Below, piece by piece: positions 10,433 to 21,900 of a stretch of DNA of 64,000 nucleotides. The stretch spans positions 3,195,001-3,259,000 of the forward strand of contig BSWB01000002.1 in NCBI GenBank assembly GCA_033239125.1, in the 5' to 3' direction. The translations under genes were made by a program, and so were the position numbers. The stretch comes from Fagopyrum homotropicum (Eukaryota > Streptophyta > Magnoliopsida > Caryophyllales > Polygonaceae). A model generated the notes under the pieces. That model ran no database searches, was not told the DNA's origin, and saw only the letters and a program-made list of their open reading frames with translations. Numbering within the stretch: position 1 is the first letter of the stretch; every line of letters starts with the position of its first letter.

Positions 10433-12254
10433 GATTACATACACTAAATCAATGGCCATTATTTTGATCCCGTCTGTCAACCACAATTGCCTTTATAGTT
10501 CTTTTCTTTTGGTTTGTTAACATATACTTTAGACTGCACCGCAAAATCCAATTTCACTTCATTTCTTTTGGTATTGAAAAAGGGTAAAACCCTCAGGCCC
10601 ACGAGCATAATACTAAACTACACCATCGTAGTAACAATTCCTTTATTGTCGTCAACTGTAATTGGTATCAATCCATTACAGAAAGCATAAGAATATGTTC
10701 TCCAATGGGAAAATCAAAGACCAAATTTGCGAGATAATCTACAACAGTGTCCATAAGTAGCTGTATGACACCTAAACCTTTATACATTAGTGTGTACTTT
10801 CCCCTTTGTAGTAGTCCAAAGAAACATTTTAATATTCTTTGGGTTCAATCATTACCATATTATAGTGTAAATGGAAGATGTGGTAAAGTGTTATGAAGAT
10901 GTTGAACATAGTGACAACCCATAACAATTGAATAATTACCATCATGAGAGTAAATATCTATCCTCTCATTACCCTTAGAAATCCTCACCTGCTAATTCCA
11001 TCCCTGACCTTCAACCCATAGATCGCTTACTTTAGCATCAGATGGTGTTCATCAATATCCTGCACTGCATGATCTTGTAAACCATCTCTAGCTCCGTGCA
11101 TATTGTATTTATCCCGCTTTAGGGTTGCCCATAATGCATTTTGTTCGTTGTGTAATCTCCAACCCAACTTCCCTAGTGTTGTCAACATTTTGATTATATA
11201 TATCGAGTATAGAGGTATATCCATCGTAACATACTTTCTGAGTGTTAGAGCCTGTTTGGTGTGAGATATATGGGGATTCATTTAGAATCTTTTTAGGGGA
11301 TTATTTGGGATGAAATATTAGGGTCTGTTTAGTATCATTTTAAAATTGTGAACTGTATTCTTTTACGGGATTCTTTTTACTAAATAATCTCAAACAAACA
11401 ATCTTGGAAAGTCAAGATTGTAGGAGATTGATGGTGTTTGTTTATTTGTCCTACCCTTCCTACCCTCCTCTCCATGCATCCCTTCTAGTTTTGCCTCTCA
11501 TCTCATTGTTGCGTGAAATTGAGCAGGCAAGCAAAACCTCTCAAAGGACTTTGATTTCTTTCCTCAATCTACAATCAGAATCTACCAAAATACCATTCTT
11601 CCTAGTTCAAAAATTATGTCTGATCTAGGATTCCACATTGTGAGGACAAAAGAATAAAATTCAATTGAACATGGAAATCACTGAAGCAATATAATTTCCC
11701 ATATCTGGAGTAGGAAACTCAATATTTGTTTCTTTTGTCATGTTCACCACATTGAGACATTGCCCTCGAGTTTCGATGGTCTTGAGATGAGTGTTCACTA
11801 GAAGAGGAAGGATGATGTACTAAGGACTCCGGCCTCATGGATCTCTAATGGATTTGTTGAATTTGAGGATACACTGAAGAGCAAGTGCTTGCTTTATGCA
11901 TCCATGGTTGGATAAAAGGGACTTGAAATTGGAAACCATCAACAGGCATACAACCAACGGTCATTTTCAAGGAATCCATGAAAGCGACAAAGATTTCCAT
12001 GTTAGTTGCTATAAATGCACAACTAAGAGCAACAAATAGATGGAACTGACAAACTAGGAAATGCAAATAGGGAACACAGTTGATCGGATTTGGTAAACGG
12101 AGGAAAGATCGGAAACACTGCCATTGGAAAGGAGGTTGTTGAGAAAGTATTTGTGCAAAACCCTCTCCTTGGAGTTGCTGAATGTTGATGGCTCAAACAC
12201 TAGGCAATAGGCATCGACTCTAATCTGGGTTGTCATTGTGCTGAACTGTTGTTG
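10433..12254. other. Intergenic DNA, second copy of the SKP1 3' flank
   Basis: The first kilobase repeats 124-1180 with modest divergence, and 11497-11830 repeats 2185-2480. From about 11830 to 12250 the sequence is unique in this window. Its minus strand has two short open frames, but I cannot link them to a family. No intact gene is supported. Confidence 0.65.
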
Positions 12255-12297
12255 TTTTGTTTCTTCATGCTTACTGGGTAAGCATGAAGAAACAAAA
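12255..12297. repeat. Near-perfect palindrome, 20-bp arms
   Basis: Arms 12255-12274 and 12278-12297 (TTTTGTTTCTTCATGCTTAC and its reverse complement) match over all 20 bases with only TGG between. The right arm ends where homology with the block at 1490-1800 begins, so it marks a rearrangement junction. Confidence 0.9.
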
Positions 12298-12545
12298 ATA
12301 TCCTCAAAAACAACACCATCAAGAACTGCTCTCCCAAAACCTCCTAGAGTTATAACTGGAATATGGCAATTAAGATAAGAGATGAGCTTCTTACCACCTA
12401 GTCTCCTAGCAATTGCCCGGACGCTATCACCAACACCAATGTCTCCTTCTCAACTACAAAGGCCTACAAGATCTTCAGGAGTCCAAGTCATGGTCCTACT
12501 ACCTCCTGGTACACCCCTATTTGGACTGATCTCAACAATCCCAAA
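12293..12545 (-). pseudogene. Unrecognised decayed coding block, copy 2
   Basis: This is the same block as 1541-1796 in the same orientation. On the minus strand it keeps the frame of copy 1 (GGSRTMTWT, RRLGGKKLISYLN) but has one in-frame TGA. The family is not recognised. It is bracketed by two palindromes and lies outside the order it has in copy 1, so it was moved or rearranged. Confidence 0.4.
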
Positions 12546-12548
12546 AAC

Positions 12549-12621
12549 AAAAGTAGTCCAATTGTGAACCTTTGAACCTGAGACAAGTTAAAGTTCAAAG
12601 GTTCACAATTGAACTACTTTT
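12549..12621. repeat. Foldback, 29-bp arms
   Basis: Arms 12549-12577 and 12593-12621 are inverted copies with one mismatch, separated by a 15-base loop. The core of the arm is CAATTGTGAACCTTTGAAC. It starts where homology to the first copy of the block ends. A transcript would form a stable hairpin, but nothing shows that it is processed. Confidence 0.9.
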
Positions 12622-13630
12622 TTTTTTAATAATACTTTGATTTTTTTATATTTAATTGGAATATTTTCTTTTTTTTTTTAAATATGGGATCCGCTCTTTC
12701 GGTCCGAAGCCCGTCGCGATAGGTATGGACAAGACCTTTGATACGAATTCCGTACTCGGCCCGAGCCCGGCCCAAAAAAAAGAGATTTTTTTAATGTCCC
12801 GTAATAATCCGGGTTTGCCTAATCTAAAAATTACCATAAAAATTATAATCTATATATCTGTATTAAAGTAGACGACATTGATGATGACGTGTCGGTCACA
12901 CAATTTTTCTCGGAATTGTTGTTTTTTTACTAAATCACTAGTTAAACCAATAAATCGTTTTTTATACTTGAACTAGATTCTAAAAAAATTGTGCCGGTTA
13001 AACTTGTAATGTAACGTAAATATTTGATCAATAATGATAATCACAAAAACAAAGCTTATCAAATAAGTTATTTTTCAACGTAAAACTTGAGTGATAAACT
13101 CTATTGTAATCTCGCTTTACTTTCCGCTATAAATATATGAATTATCTAATTGTAGTGGATTCATCAATTTCTCACATTCATATAAGCAAGAATCCTTTTC
13201 GTTCTAGGTAAATATTCAATCGCTTTATCTTTGATGATAATTTTTTCATTACTGTGTCTCCTTAATGTGCACGTTCTCATAATCATTCGATACCAAAAGG
13301 TTCAACACAATCAATTATCGGTGATAGATTAGTAGTTTTATGTTATCGGTTCATCATGTCGTATAGATTTTTTTTATTGATAGTTATGTTATTACAAATT
13401 AAAAAAATAGTTTTTTCATATATCTTTTTACCAAACCAATTATATATACACGTTAACGTTATTCTTTAGTTTATATCATTAACAAGTTTCAAATAATTTA
13501 TTAATAAATATCAATTTGTTTTAAAATAATTTATATAGTGGGATATATTTAGAATTTTAGGATATCTTATCTATTTTTTCATATCTTTAAATTTTAAAAA
13601 TAAAACTATTGATTATGGTTTAGAAAAATC
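12622..13630. other. Intergenic DNA and distal promoter of the SKP1 pseudogene
   Basis: No gene is supported. About 12690-12780 is a GC-rich patch (GGCCCGAGCCCGGCCC) of unknown origin. The stretch from 12849 (TCTATATATCTGTATTAAAG preceded by A) resembles a Helitron 5' start, but no matching 3' end was found. From about 13550 the sequence resembles the promoter region before 3700. Confidence 0.5.
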
Positions 13631-13637
13631 TATATAT
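13631..13637 (+). promoter_or_regulatory. TATA-like box of the SKP1 pseudogene
   Basis: TATATAT follows AGAAAAATC and precedes GATTTCAATAACACCAC, resembling the other two SKP1 promoters. It is 53 bp upstream of the ATG. Confidence 0.5.
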
Positions 13638-13683
13638 TCAATCGTAGGCTGATTTCAATAACACCACTTTTAATTCTGCAAAG

Positions 13684-14262
13684 ATGTCCGCCTCAGCTTC
13701 TTCTTCGTCCTCAAGCAATTCAGCTTCTTCATCGTCCTCAAAGAAGATTACTCTGTTGAGCAGCGAGAAAGAACCCTTCGAAGTATCCGAAATTGCGGCA
13801 AGGGAATCGATTACAATCAGAAACATGATTGAAGACGTCCCCGACGAAAACAAATTCCTTCTCCCCATTGTCGATGGAAAAGTACTCGCGAAGGTGATGA
13901 GTATTGCACAAAGCATGTTGAGAGCCCCAAACCCTCAGATGAAGATCTGAAGGCCTTCGATGCTGAGTTTATCAAGATTGATCAGAGCGAACTCTTCCAA
14001 CTAGTTCTGGTAATTTTATGTTTCGATCGATTTCAATTGAATTTTCAGTAATTTGATTTATCTAACCCTTAAAAGTTGAATCTTTTAGGCTGCGAACTAT
14101 CTGCACATCAAGGGACTTTTGGATTTGTGCTGTCAAACTATAGCGGATTTGATTAAGGATATGTCTGTTGAGGATGTAAGGACGACATTCAATATCGAGA
14201 ATGATTTCACTCCCGAGGAAGAAGCAGCAATAAGGAAGGAAAATGAATGGGCGTTAGATTAA
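13684..14262 (+). pseudogene. SKP1-like gene broken by a one-base deletion
   Basis: Exon 1 is 13684-14009 and exon 2 is 14089-14262, with intact GT-AG signals at the family's intron site. The start region has a serine-rich N-terminus longer than in the paralogues (ASASSSSSSNSASSSSS), then KITLLSSEKEPFEVSE and IEDVPDENK. Compared with the paralogues one base is missing just after 13898 (AAGGTGAT/GAG). The frame then shifts and meets TGA at 13948-13950, giving an 88-residue product without the F-box-binding domain. The rest of exon 1 and all of exon 2 remain well preserved (FNIENDFTPEEE, end EWALD), so the break is recent. A sequencing or assembly error is possible. Exon 2 resembles the intact gene at 5062. 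Confidence 0.88.
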
Positions 14263-15317
14263 GCTTATCAATGGCTGCCGTTTTGATCTTGTTTTGGTTC
14301 ATATTAGTTTATAGTTTATAGTCTGAATCTTTGGCAAATCTTCTGATAAATTTTTTTTACTGTTAATTTGTTTCAGTGAATTGATTATTTGAAAATAAAA
14401 ATCCTTTTAGCTGTTTGGGGCTTATAATTTTTCTTGTCTTTGTTTACTCCTCGTCCGGTTCAATTGGTCAATGTCTCCCCTTACACAAGGCTCGTGTATA
14501 ACCCACATACCTTGTGCGTACGTTGTCTCATGTTTTTTTTTTTTTGATTACATTTTTTTACTAAATCACTAATTAAGCAAAAAAAAATCTAGTGTCTCCC
14601 CTTACACAAGAGGCTCGTGTATTGTCTTTACGACAAATTGTCGTGGTACATGCACAATATGTACTTCGAATGCATGAGCCTAAAATTTCGATATGAATAA
14701 AAACATTCCTCCAAATAACACAAAAATCGCCTTTTGAACTTTTTTTTGTGACCTTGTCTTGAAGGCTTAAGATATATATCATTGTTTACTTACATTGACC
14801 GACAGAAAACGCCTTGGATTTTTAATTTTTATAACCTTCGTAGTAGTTCATGGAACAAACTTGGTCAATAACACGTCCTTAACTAATGTTGTGTTTGATT
14901 GCACATAATTATAAATTAGTGCAGGTTTAAATGGGAGTTTATAAGAAAAAGTTGATAAAAATTTGAGTGTAGTTTAAAAAATCACAAATTGTGTTTATTT
15001 GTATAATAAAGCTTAAGTTTACACATTATAATTAATGTAAACTATTAGTTTTATATATCATGGTTAGTTTGTTATTAATTAAAAAACGAAAGGAGATATT
15101 GATATTTTTTTATTATAATATACTAGTTCATTTAAAAATATTCTCGCCAATTGAAGTGTTTCAGTATATTATATTTTAACCGGCCCTATCTTATAAACTA
15201 AGTGTTTAGGGACAAACAAACACACTTTAAATATTATTTCCAAAATAAATAGATACTACGTGAATGGTAAACATAAATTAGGGAAACAAATCAGATCTAT
15301 TATGATTATTAAGATTG
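14263..15317. other. Intergenic DNA between SKP1 cluster and xylanase array
   Basis: No gene is supported. A short direct repeat (TGTCTCCCCTTACACAAG) occurs at about 14472 and 14592. The right part, from about 15240, is the upstream flank of the xylanase gene and matches 28857 onward. Confidence 0.6.
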
Positions 15318-15320
15318 TAA

Positions 15321-15612
15321 GGGCCAGTTTGGTTTGAACTCCGAAATCGGAAACGGAATGGAAACGAATCTAATCCATATATATACTCTTGTTCATGAAA
15401 GTTTTTGGAATCATTCCTTATACTTTTTAGTAATTGGAGTTGAATTTGATTACTTTTGATACCCTATAGGGTAATAAAATGTGGGGAGACAAGTGCATTT
15501 TGCATGAAACCATAAGAAATGATTCCATAAAATTTCATGAATAATGATATACATATGGACTAAATTCGTTTCCATTCCGTTTCCGATTTCGGAGTTGGAA
15601 CCAAACGGGCCC
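15321..15612. mobile_element. Tourist-like MITE (PIF/Harbinger type), 292 bp
   Basis: The terminal inverted repeats begin GGGCCAGTTTGGTT and end CCAAACGGGCCC, and inner arms (CTCCGAAATCGGAAACGGAA) are also inverted copies. TAA flanks both ends (15318-15320 and 15613-15615), as expected for the superfamily. There is no coding capacity. The paralogous flank of the second xylanase gene (about 29000) lacks it, so it inserted after the gene duplication. Confidence 0.85.
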
Positions 15613-15960
15613 TAAGTTTATTTTCCTAGGATATAAAAGTAATTTTTATAGTTAAAATTAGAGAGGAAACATAATCTACACCAATAAAAATGCATAATTC
15701 TTCCTGTTTAGTAAAATTTGATCTTTTTTTTTTAGAATCAAACTGTACACAAACTAATACGGTGCATAATGGATCTTATAGTCACATGCATACGATAAAT
15801 GTTAACATGAACTTAAGATTTTGTAATCTCTTTTTCGGGTGATATATTATTTTTCCAAATTAAAGCCAATGAAATAAGATTTCTTTGTAGTATATATTAT
15901 GATATTTTCTGAAGAATATTTGGAGTTCCAGACTTGTGGGGTTTATAGATTGACGTATAT

Positions 15961-18900
15961 ATGATTCGAGAAATGAAGAGATTTGCTTTGATTTGTTACT
16001 TTCTGTTAATCTCAGGTGAGGAGAAAAACAAGGAGAAATTAAGCATTTTTGCATTATTTATCTTTTCTTAGTTTCCATTTTTTTTAAGAAAATTTAATTG
16101 TCTAGAAGCTAATCATATGTGGTTTACATGTAATGCAGGAAGTGTTGTTCGAGGCTTGGATTACGATTACTCGGCCACTGCAGAGGTAATTTGCAATGTT
16201 ACAATGTGTGTTAGGATATGGATGAGAATCTCCGTCACGGGGATGAGGATTGAAAATGCGATGTAGTCGAAAGTCGTTTTATGCTTTGGGATGGATACGG
16301 GTCGATGGGTCATGTTCCGAATCTGTCTCATTGACACTCTATGTGTTGGAAGCTCGTGTAAATTGTTGAGATTTTAGATGTGTAAAAGCGGAATTTCAGG
16401 AAACGATTTCCTAAACATCTAAACATGGATCGCATGCATAATAGATTAGATAAGGGATAAAAAGAATACCTTTTGATGCGTGTTCAATAACTCCTTCAAG
16501 GATATGTAGAGTCCCAAGTGTTACTCCTCTAGTTGGTCCACCCGAGATTGAACAAGAATCGCCTTAACCTTCGATTGCTAGAACAAAGGATGAAGCTTCT
16601 AAGAGAGAGGGATCGAAGAGGAAGAACGCCTATCATACACGGCTGAAAAAGCTTCTTTTCTTCTAATCGATCGTTCAATTATATAAATTTAGGGTTGGGC
16701 TTTTTAACTATTAAAAAGCCCGACTTTAAAATATAAGATATATATTTTAGTAATTAATAAATAAATAACCCCTTATCTATTATTAATTACCAATTCCTTA
16801 ATATATTTTGTACTCCTACAAAATATATCATTTTCCACCATATACTCCTATATGGTAATTCTCTCATTAATTGATTCAGTTCTCCTGCTCGTTATGGTGT
16901 GACCTCGTAGGACCCGATAACACTAGCAATACATTTTATCATATAAATGTACCAATCATGGTTAGCTTCTAGCAAAACACCATGACCCCTAATATTATCG
17001 GATTATATATATCCCTATATTTAATGTCCTATCTCATCATCAGTAATTGCACCTTGGATAAAGGACACAATTCCTTCAGTCTCCCACTTGTACTTTCATA
17101 CAAGTGTGCAATGTTAAAATTCCCTTATCGCTTAATGTCCTTATCTGACTATGTGATGGAAACCATCTTTGCCATCAGATATGTTTCTTGAACTCTTGAT
17201 ATCAAACTGTCAGTACAGATCAAATCTGAGCATGGCCATGCGTTTACACAGTTCTCACTCTTCAAGTGGCCGGGGACACCAATCCTTTCCAACACATCAA
17301 AGTATGCCGGTATAGGAGGATTAATCCAATCTTGCAACGACTATAACTCCCACTCAAATTTTGACCACCCTGATTACTGCCTTTATAACTGCCTGTTACG
17401 GTCAGCGCTTAACAGTATCTAAGATATGTCATCCTTCAAATGAAAGTTATATCAAGCTCATGTTAAGGAACTCACTGATAATGATAATCGCTATAACTCC
17501 TCAATAAGTCATGAGAACCATAGGATCGGTCTATCCGATGAGTATCACCATACTCACCTATGTAAGCGATTGGACATCTCCATGTCCTATGAACTATGAA
17601 ACCCACGTTCATCATTCGCTCACAAGATGGTCTACTTTAGAGTCGTTTGTATCCAAGTTAACGACTTAGACCACGGATCCTTTCAATTTAATAATTTCAG
17701 TTCACTTAATGTGGTTTCATTCACCGGAACTTTTCCAGTAAGCACATTTGATAATTAATAAATTGTTTGGATACTTTATTTAATATTCAAGTAATAATCA
17801 AATAAGAATATGAAAACTCATATATAAAACAATCATAAACTCCATGACAAAAACAAACGTTTTCTCAATCCAAACACATAAGTTCAAAAGAATTCTCTAA
17901 CGTGTTTGAGCCCTTTGGCCCGAGTATGACTATCATGCTTAGGCCTATTCATGGGTTTAGTCAGTGGGTCTGCAATGTTATCATCTGTGTGCACCTTGCA
18001 CACCCTTACATCACCCCGATCAACATAGTGTCTGATCATGTGATACTTCCGCAGAACATGTCTGGATTTGGAGCTTGAGCTAGGTTCCTTCGCTTGAGCA
18101 ATCGCGCCATTGTTATCACAATAGACGTCAACTGCCCTCGTCACGCTAGGGACAACGCCGAGCTCAGCTATAAACTGCCTAATCCAGATCGCTTCCTTAG
18201 CCGCTTCTCCCGCAGCAATGTATTCTGCCTCTGTGGTTGAGTCCGCAACCGTGTCCTGCTTTTGGCTTTTCCAACTTACCGCTCCTCCATTCAAAATGAA
18301 GACGTATCCAGACTGTGACTCAAAGCCATCTCTGTCAGTCTGGAAACTAGCATCGGTATAGCCCTTGATGACTAACTCATCATCACCTCCATATACCAGT
18401 AGATCATCTTTAGTCCTTCGCAAGTACTTTAGGATGTTCTTCGCAACTTGCCAGTGAATGTCACAGGGGTTCGACTGGTACCTGCTACACATACTCAAAG
18501 CATATGCAACATCTGGTCGAGTACAGGTCATTGCATACATGATGGATCCTATAGCAGAGGCATAGGGAACCTTGCTCATCCTCTCAATCTCACCAGGTGT
18601 CTTAGGACACTGGGTCTTGCTGAGATGGATCCCATGTTGCATAGGCAGATATCCTTTCTTGGAATCTGTCATCTTGAATCTCTGTAGAACCTTATCTATA
18701 TAAGTTCCTTGACTGAGACCAATAAGCCTTCTAGATCTATCTCTATAGATCTTGATGCCTAGTATGTACTCGGCCTCCCCCAGATCTTTCATTGAGAAAT
18801 GCTTCTTAAGCCACCCCTTTACTGTTTCCAGCATCGGAATGTCATTCCCAATGAGTAGTATGTTATCCACATACAAGACTAGGAAAGTCACCTTGCTCCC

Positions 18901-21900
18901 ACTCAACTTTTTGTAAACGCATGGTTCTTCTTCACATCTGATGAAATCAAACTGTTTGATCACTTCATCAAATCGAAGATTCCAACTCCTGGATGCTTGC
19001 TTCAGTCCATAAATGGACTTCTTAAGCTTGCAAACCTTCCTAGGATATTTCGGATCCTCAAAACCCTCATGTTGCATCATATATACATCCTCTTCTAAAT
19101 AGCCATTTAGAAATGCGGTCTTGACATCCATTTGCCATATCTCATAATCATAGAAGGCGGCAATCGCTAGGATTATCCTAATGGACCGGATCATGACGAC
19201 CGGGGCAAATGTCTCCTCATAGTCAATACCATGAATTTGTTTAAATCCCTTAGCAACCAACCTTGCTTTATAAACAGAGATATTTCCATCCTTGTCTGTC
19301 TTTACTTTAAAGACCCATTTGCAACCAATAGGTTTTACCCCATTAGGCAAATCAATCAAGTCCCATACTTGATTTTCAGACATGGATTCCATTTCGGATC
19401 TCATGGCTTCAAGCCATTTTTCGGAGTTCTGATCCGTCACAGCTTGCTTGTAGGAAGCGGGCTCGTTATGCTTCATTAGGAGCACTTCGATCTCGGCATG
19501 CAACACATAGTCATCCAAATGTCTAGGTTGTTGCCTTACCCTATTTGATCTCCAATTTGGGCCAACAATAGGAGAGATTTCAGCTGTATGATTTCCTACA
19601 TCATTATGCAGTTCCTCATTTGTAGAGTTCTCCACATCAATATGTGGTTCCTCTTCAGCCTGATCTACTGTAGGAATTGATTCTTGAACTGGATTAACTT
19701 GCCTCATAAGAGGTTCATTAAAATAGTCAAGTTCCTCAGTGACATCTTGTATGTCCTCGTGTTGTTGCGTTTCTTGCTCACAATTAATCTCATTAATTTG
19801 AACTTTTCTCCCACTTGGCTTATTGGAAAAGAATTCCTTTTCCAAAAAGACACTATCCCGAGCAACAAACACTTTGTTCTCTATGGGATGGTAGAAATCA
19901 TACCCCTTTGTTTGCTTGGGATATCCTACGAAGTAACATTTGTCTGATTTCGGTGCTAGTTTATCAGATTGTAAACGTTTTACATAAGCTTCGCACCCCC
20001 AGACCCTCAGAAATGACAAGTGAGGAACCTTTCCTGTCCATATCTCATATGGTGTCTTGTCAACTGAACGTGACGGAGTCCTGTTTAGAACGAACGCAGC
20101 TGTTTGGAGAGCATATCCCCAAAAGGATAATGGAAGATCCGCAAAACTCATCATTGAACGGACACTGTCTAACAAAGTCTTGTTCCTCCTCTCAGACACA
20201 CCATTTAGTTGTGGAGTGCCCGGGGGAGTGAGTTGTGTCACAATTCCACAATTTCTCAAATGATGATCGAATTCATGGCTCAGATATTCGCCTCCTCGAT
20301 CTGATCGAAGCACTTTTATCTTCTTGCCTGTTTGTCTTTCCACTTCATTCTGGAATTCCTTGAACTTTTCAAAGGATTCTGATTTCTGTTTCATTAAGTA
20401 GATATACCCGTATCTACTAAAATCATCAGTAAATGTAATGAAGTAGCGATAGCCAGACCTAGCCTCTTTACTCATAGGTCCACATACATCCGTATGTATG
20501 AGGGCTAGAAGTTCAGAAGTCCGTTCACTCTTACCAGTGAAGGGTGACCTTGTCATCTTTCCCATTAGGCACGACTCGCATGTTTCAAATGATTCCAAAT
20601 CAAATGGTTTAAGTAATCCAACTGTTTGGAGTTCCTTAATGCGCTTTATGCCTACGTGACCCAATCGACAATGCCATAGGTTTGCTTCGTTTGTTTCATT
20701 CGACTTTTGCCTTTTTGTATTAATGTTATATATCTCAGTTTTGAGGTCTAATATGTATAGTCCAATACTACTCATATTCGCACGACCATAATAAATACCA
20801 TTCCTATAAATCTCCATCATCATGTGACCAGTAATGGTAAATGTATAACCTTCACGGTTTAAAACTGAAATTGAAATTAAGTTCTTAGTAATGCATGGAA
20901 CAAAATAACAATTATTAAGTTCTATCTCTAAGCCAGAAGGTAAAGTCAAGCAATAATCTCCAATGGAAACAGCAGCAACTCTTGCTCCATTACCAACTCG
21001 TAGATCTGCCTCTCCCTTCCGCAACGTCCTTCTATTTCTTAGTACTTGTACATTCGAAGTAATGTGAGAAACACATCCGGTATCCAATACCCATGAAATA
21101 GAATTAGTTGACAAAATTTCAACAACATGAATACCCAAAGTGGAGACATTCCCCTGCTTCTTATCCTCCATGTACGTCACATGGTTCTCATCAGATGAGT
21201 TCAATGTGAGTTTAGGGATTGGATGTTCCAAGACATCCTCTTAGTTCTCCGACCTGAGAACAATTCTCTGATTTCTCTCCCAATTAAGGAAGTTGTGTTC
21301 GTTCATTTTCTTTTTATCGAGTATGGAGCGTAAAGAAGATATGAGGTTTTTCTTTGACATGGTGGACTACAAAAACACAGAATAATAAAATGCAGATAAG
21401 TTATGATTGATTTTGCAAAAGCTATAAACTATTATAACAATTATAAACAATTGAAGTTTTTGCACATTTCTACTCATATTATCAATTCCCTTAGTGAGCA
21501 AAAATGATTCCAAGATCCTATCATATATGAACCTTAGCGTACTTTGGCACTGCCCTAAGTCTCATATAATCAAGGTAAGTAAACTCCTTTACTAATTATA
21601 ACTCCTTATAATTCTTGGTTGATGGGAACACATCTCATGTGAACTCACCCTAATGTCTCAAAATTCAAAACTTTATCTTTTGGTCTTTTGTTGAGTTAAC
21701 CATATCAAAGCAGCATGCCCCTTAGTATGAGCATACCCGCAATATATCTAGGTCAAAGTAAGGACACCCCGCTTTGACGGAACCTATCCTACAAATTCCT
21801 AGATAGGGATCGGTTATGATATGGGAAGACAATTCTCAATATTCTTTTAAGGGACGTTTTTAAGCATGCGAGGTTGTTATTTTAAAGCGAACTCATAGTA

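Noticed and set aside
12652..12871. Paired open frames with a GC-rich core
   Set aside because: Both strands are open over the same short stretch, with no start context or motif. Probably a transposon fragment.
12849..12900. Possible Helitron 5' end (A then TCTATATATCTG..)
   Set aside because: No partner hairpin plus CTRR end was found before the SKP1 pseudogene; a CTAG at about 12939 lacks a hairpin.
18448..20263. Several plus-strand frames inside the Copia element
   Set aside because: They lie opposite the long pol frame, which carries all recognisable domains.
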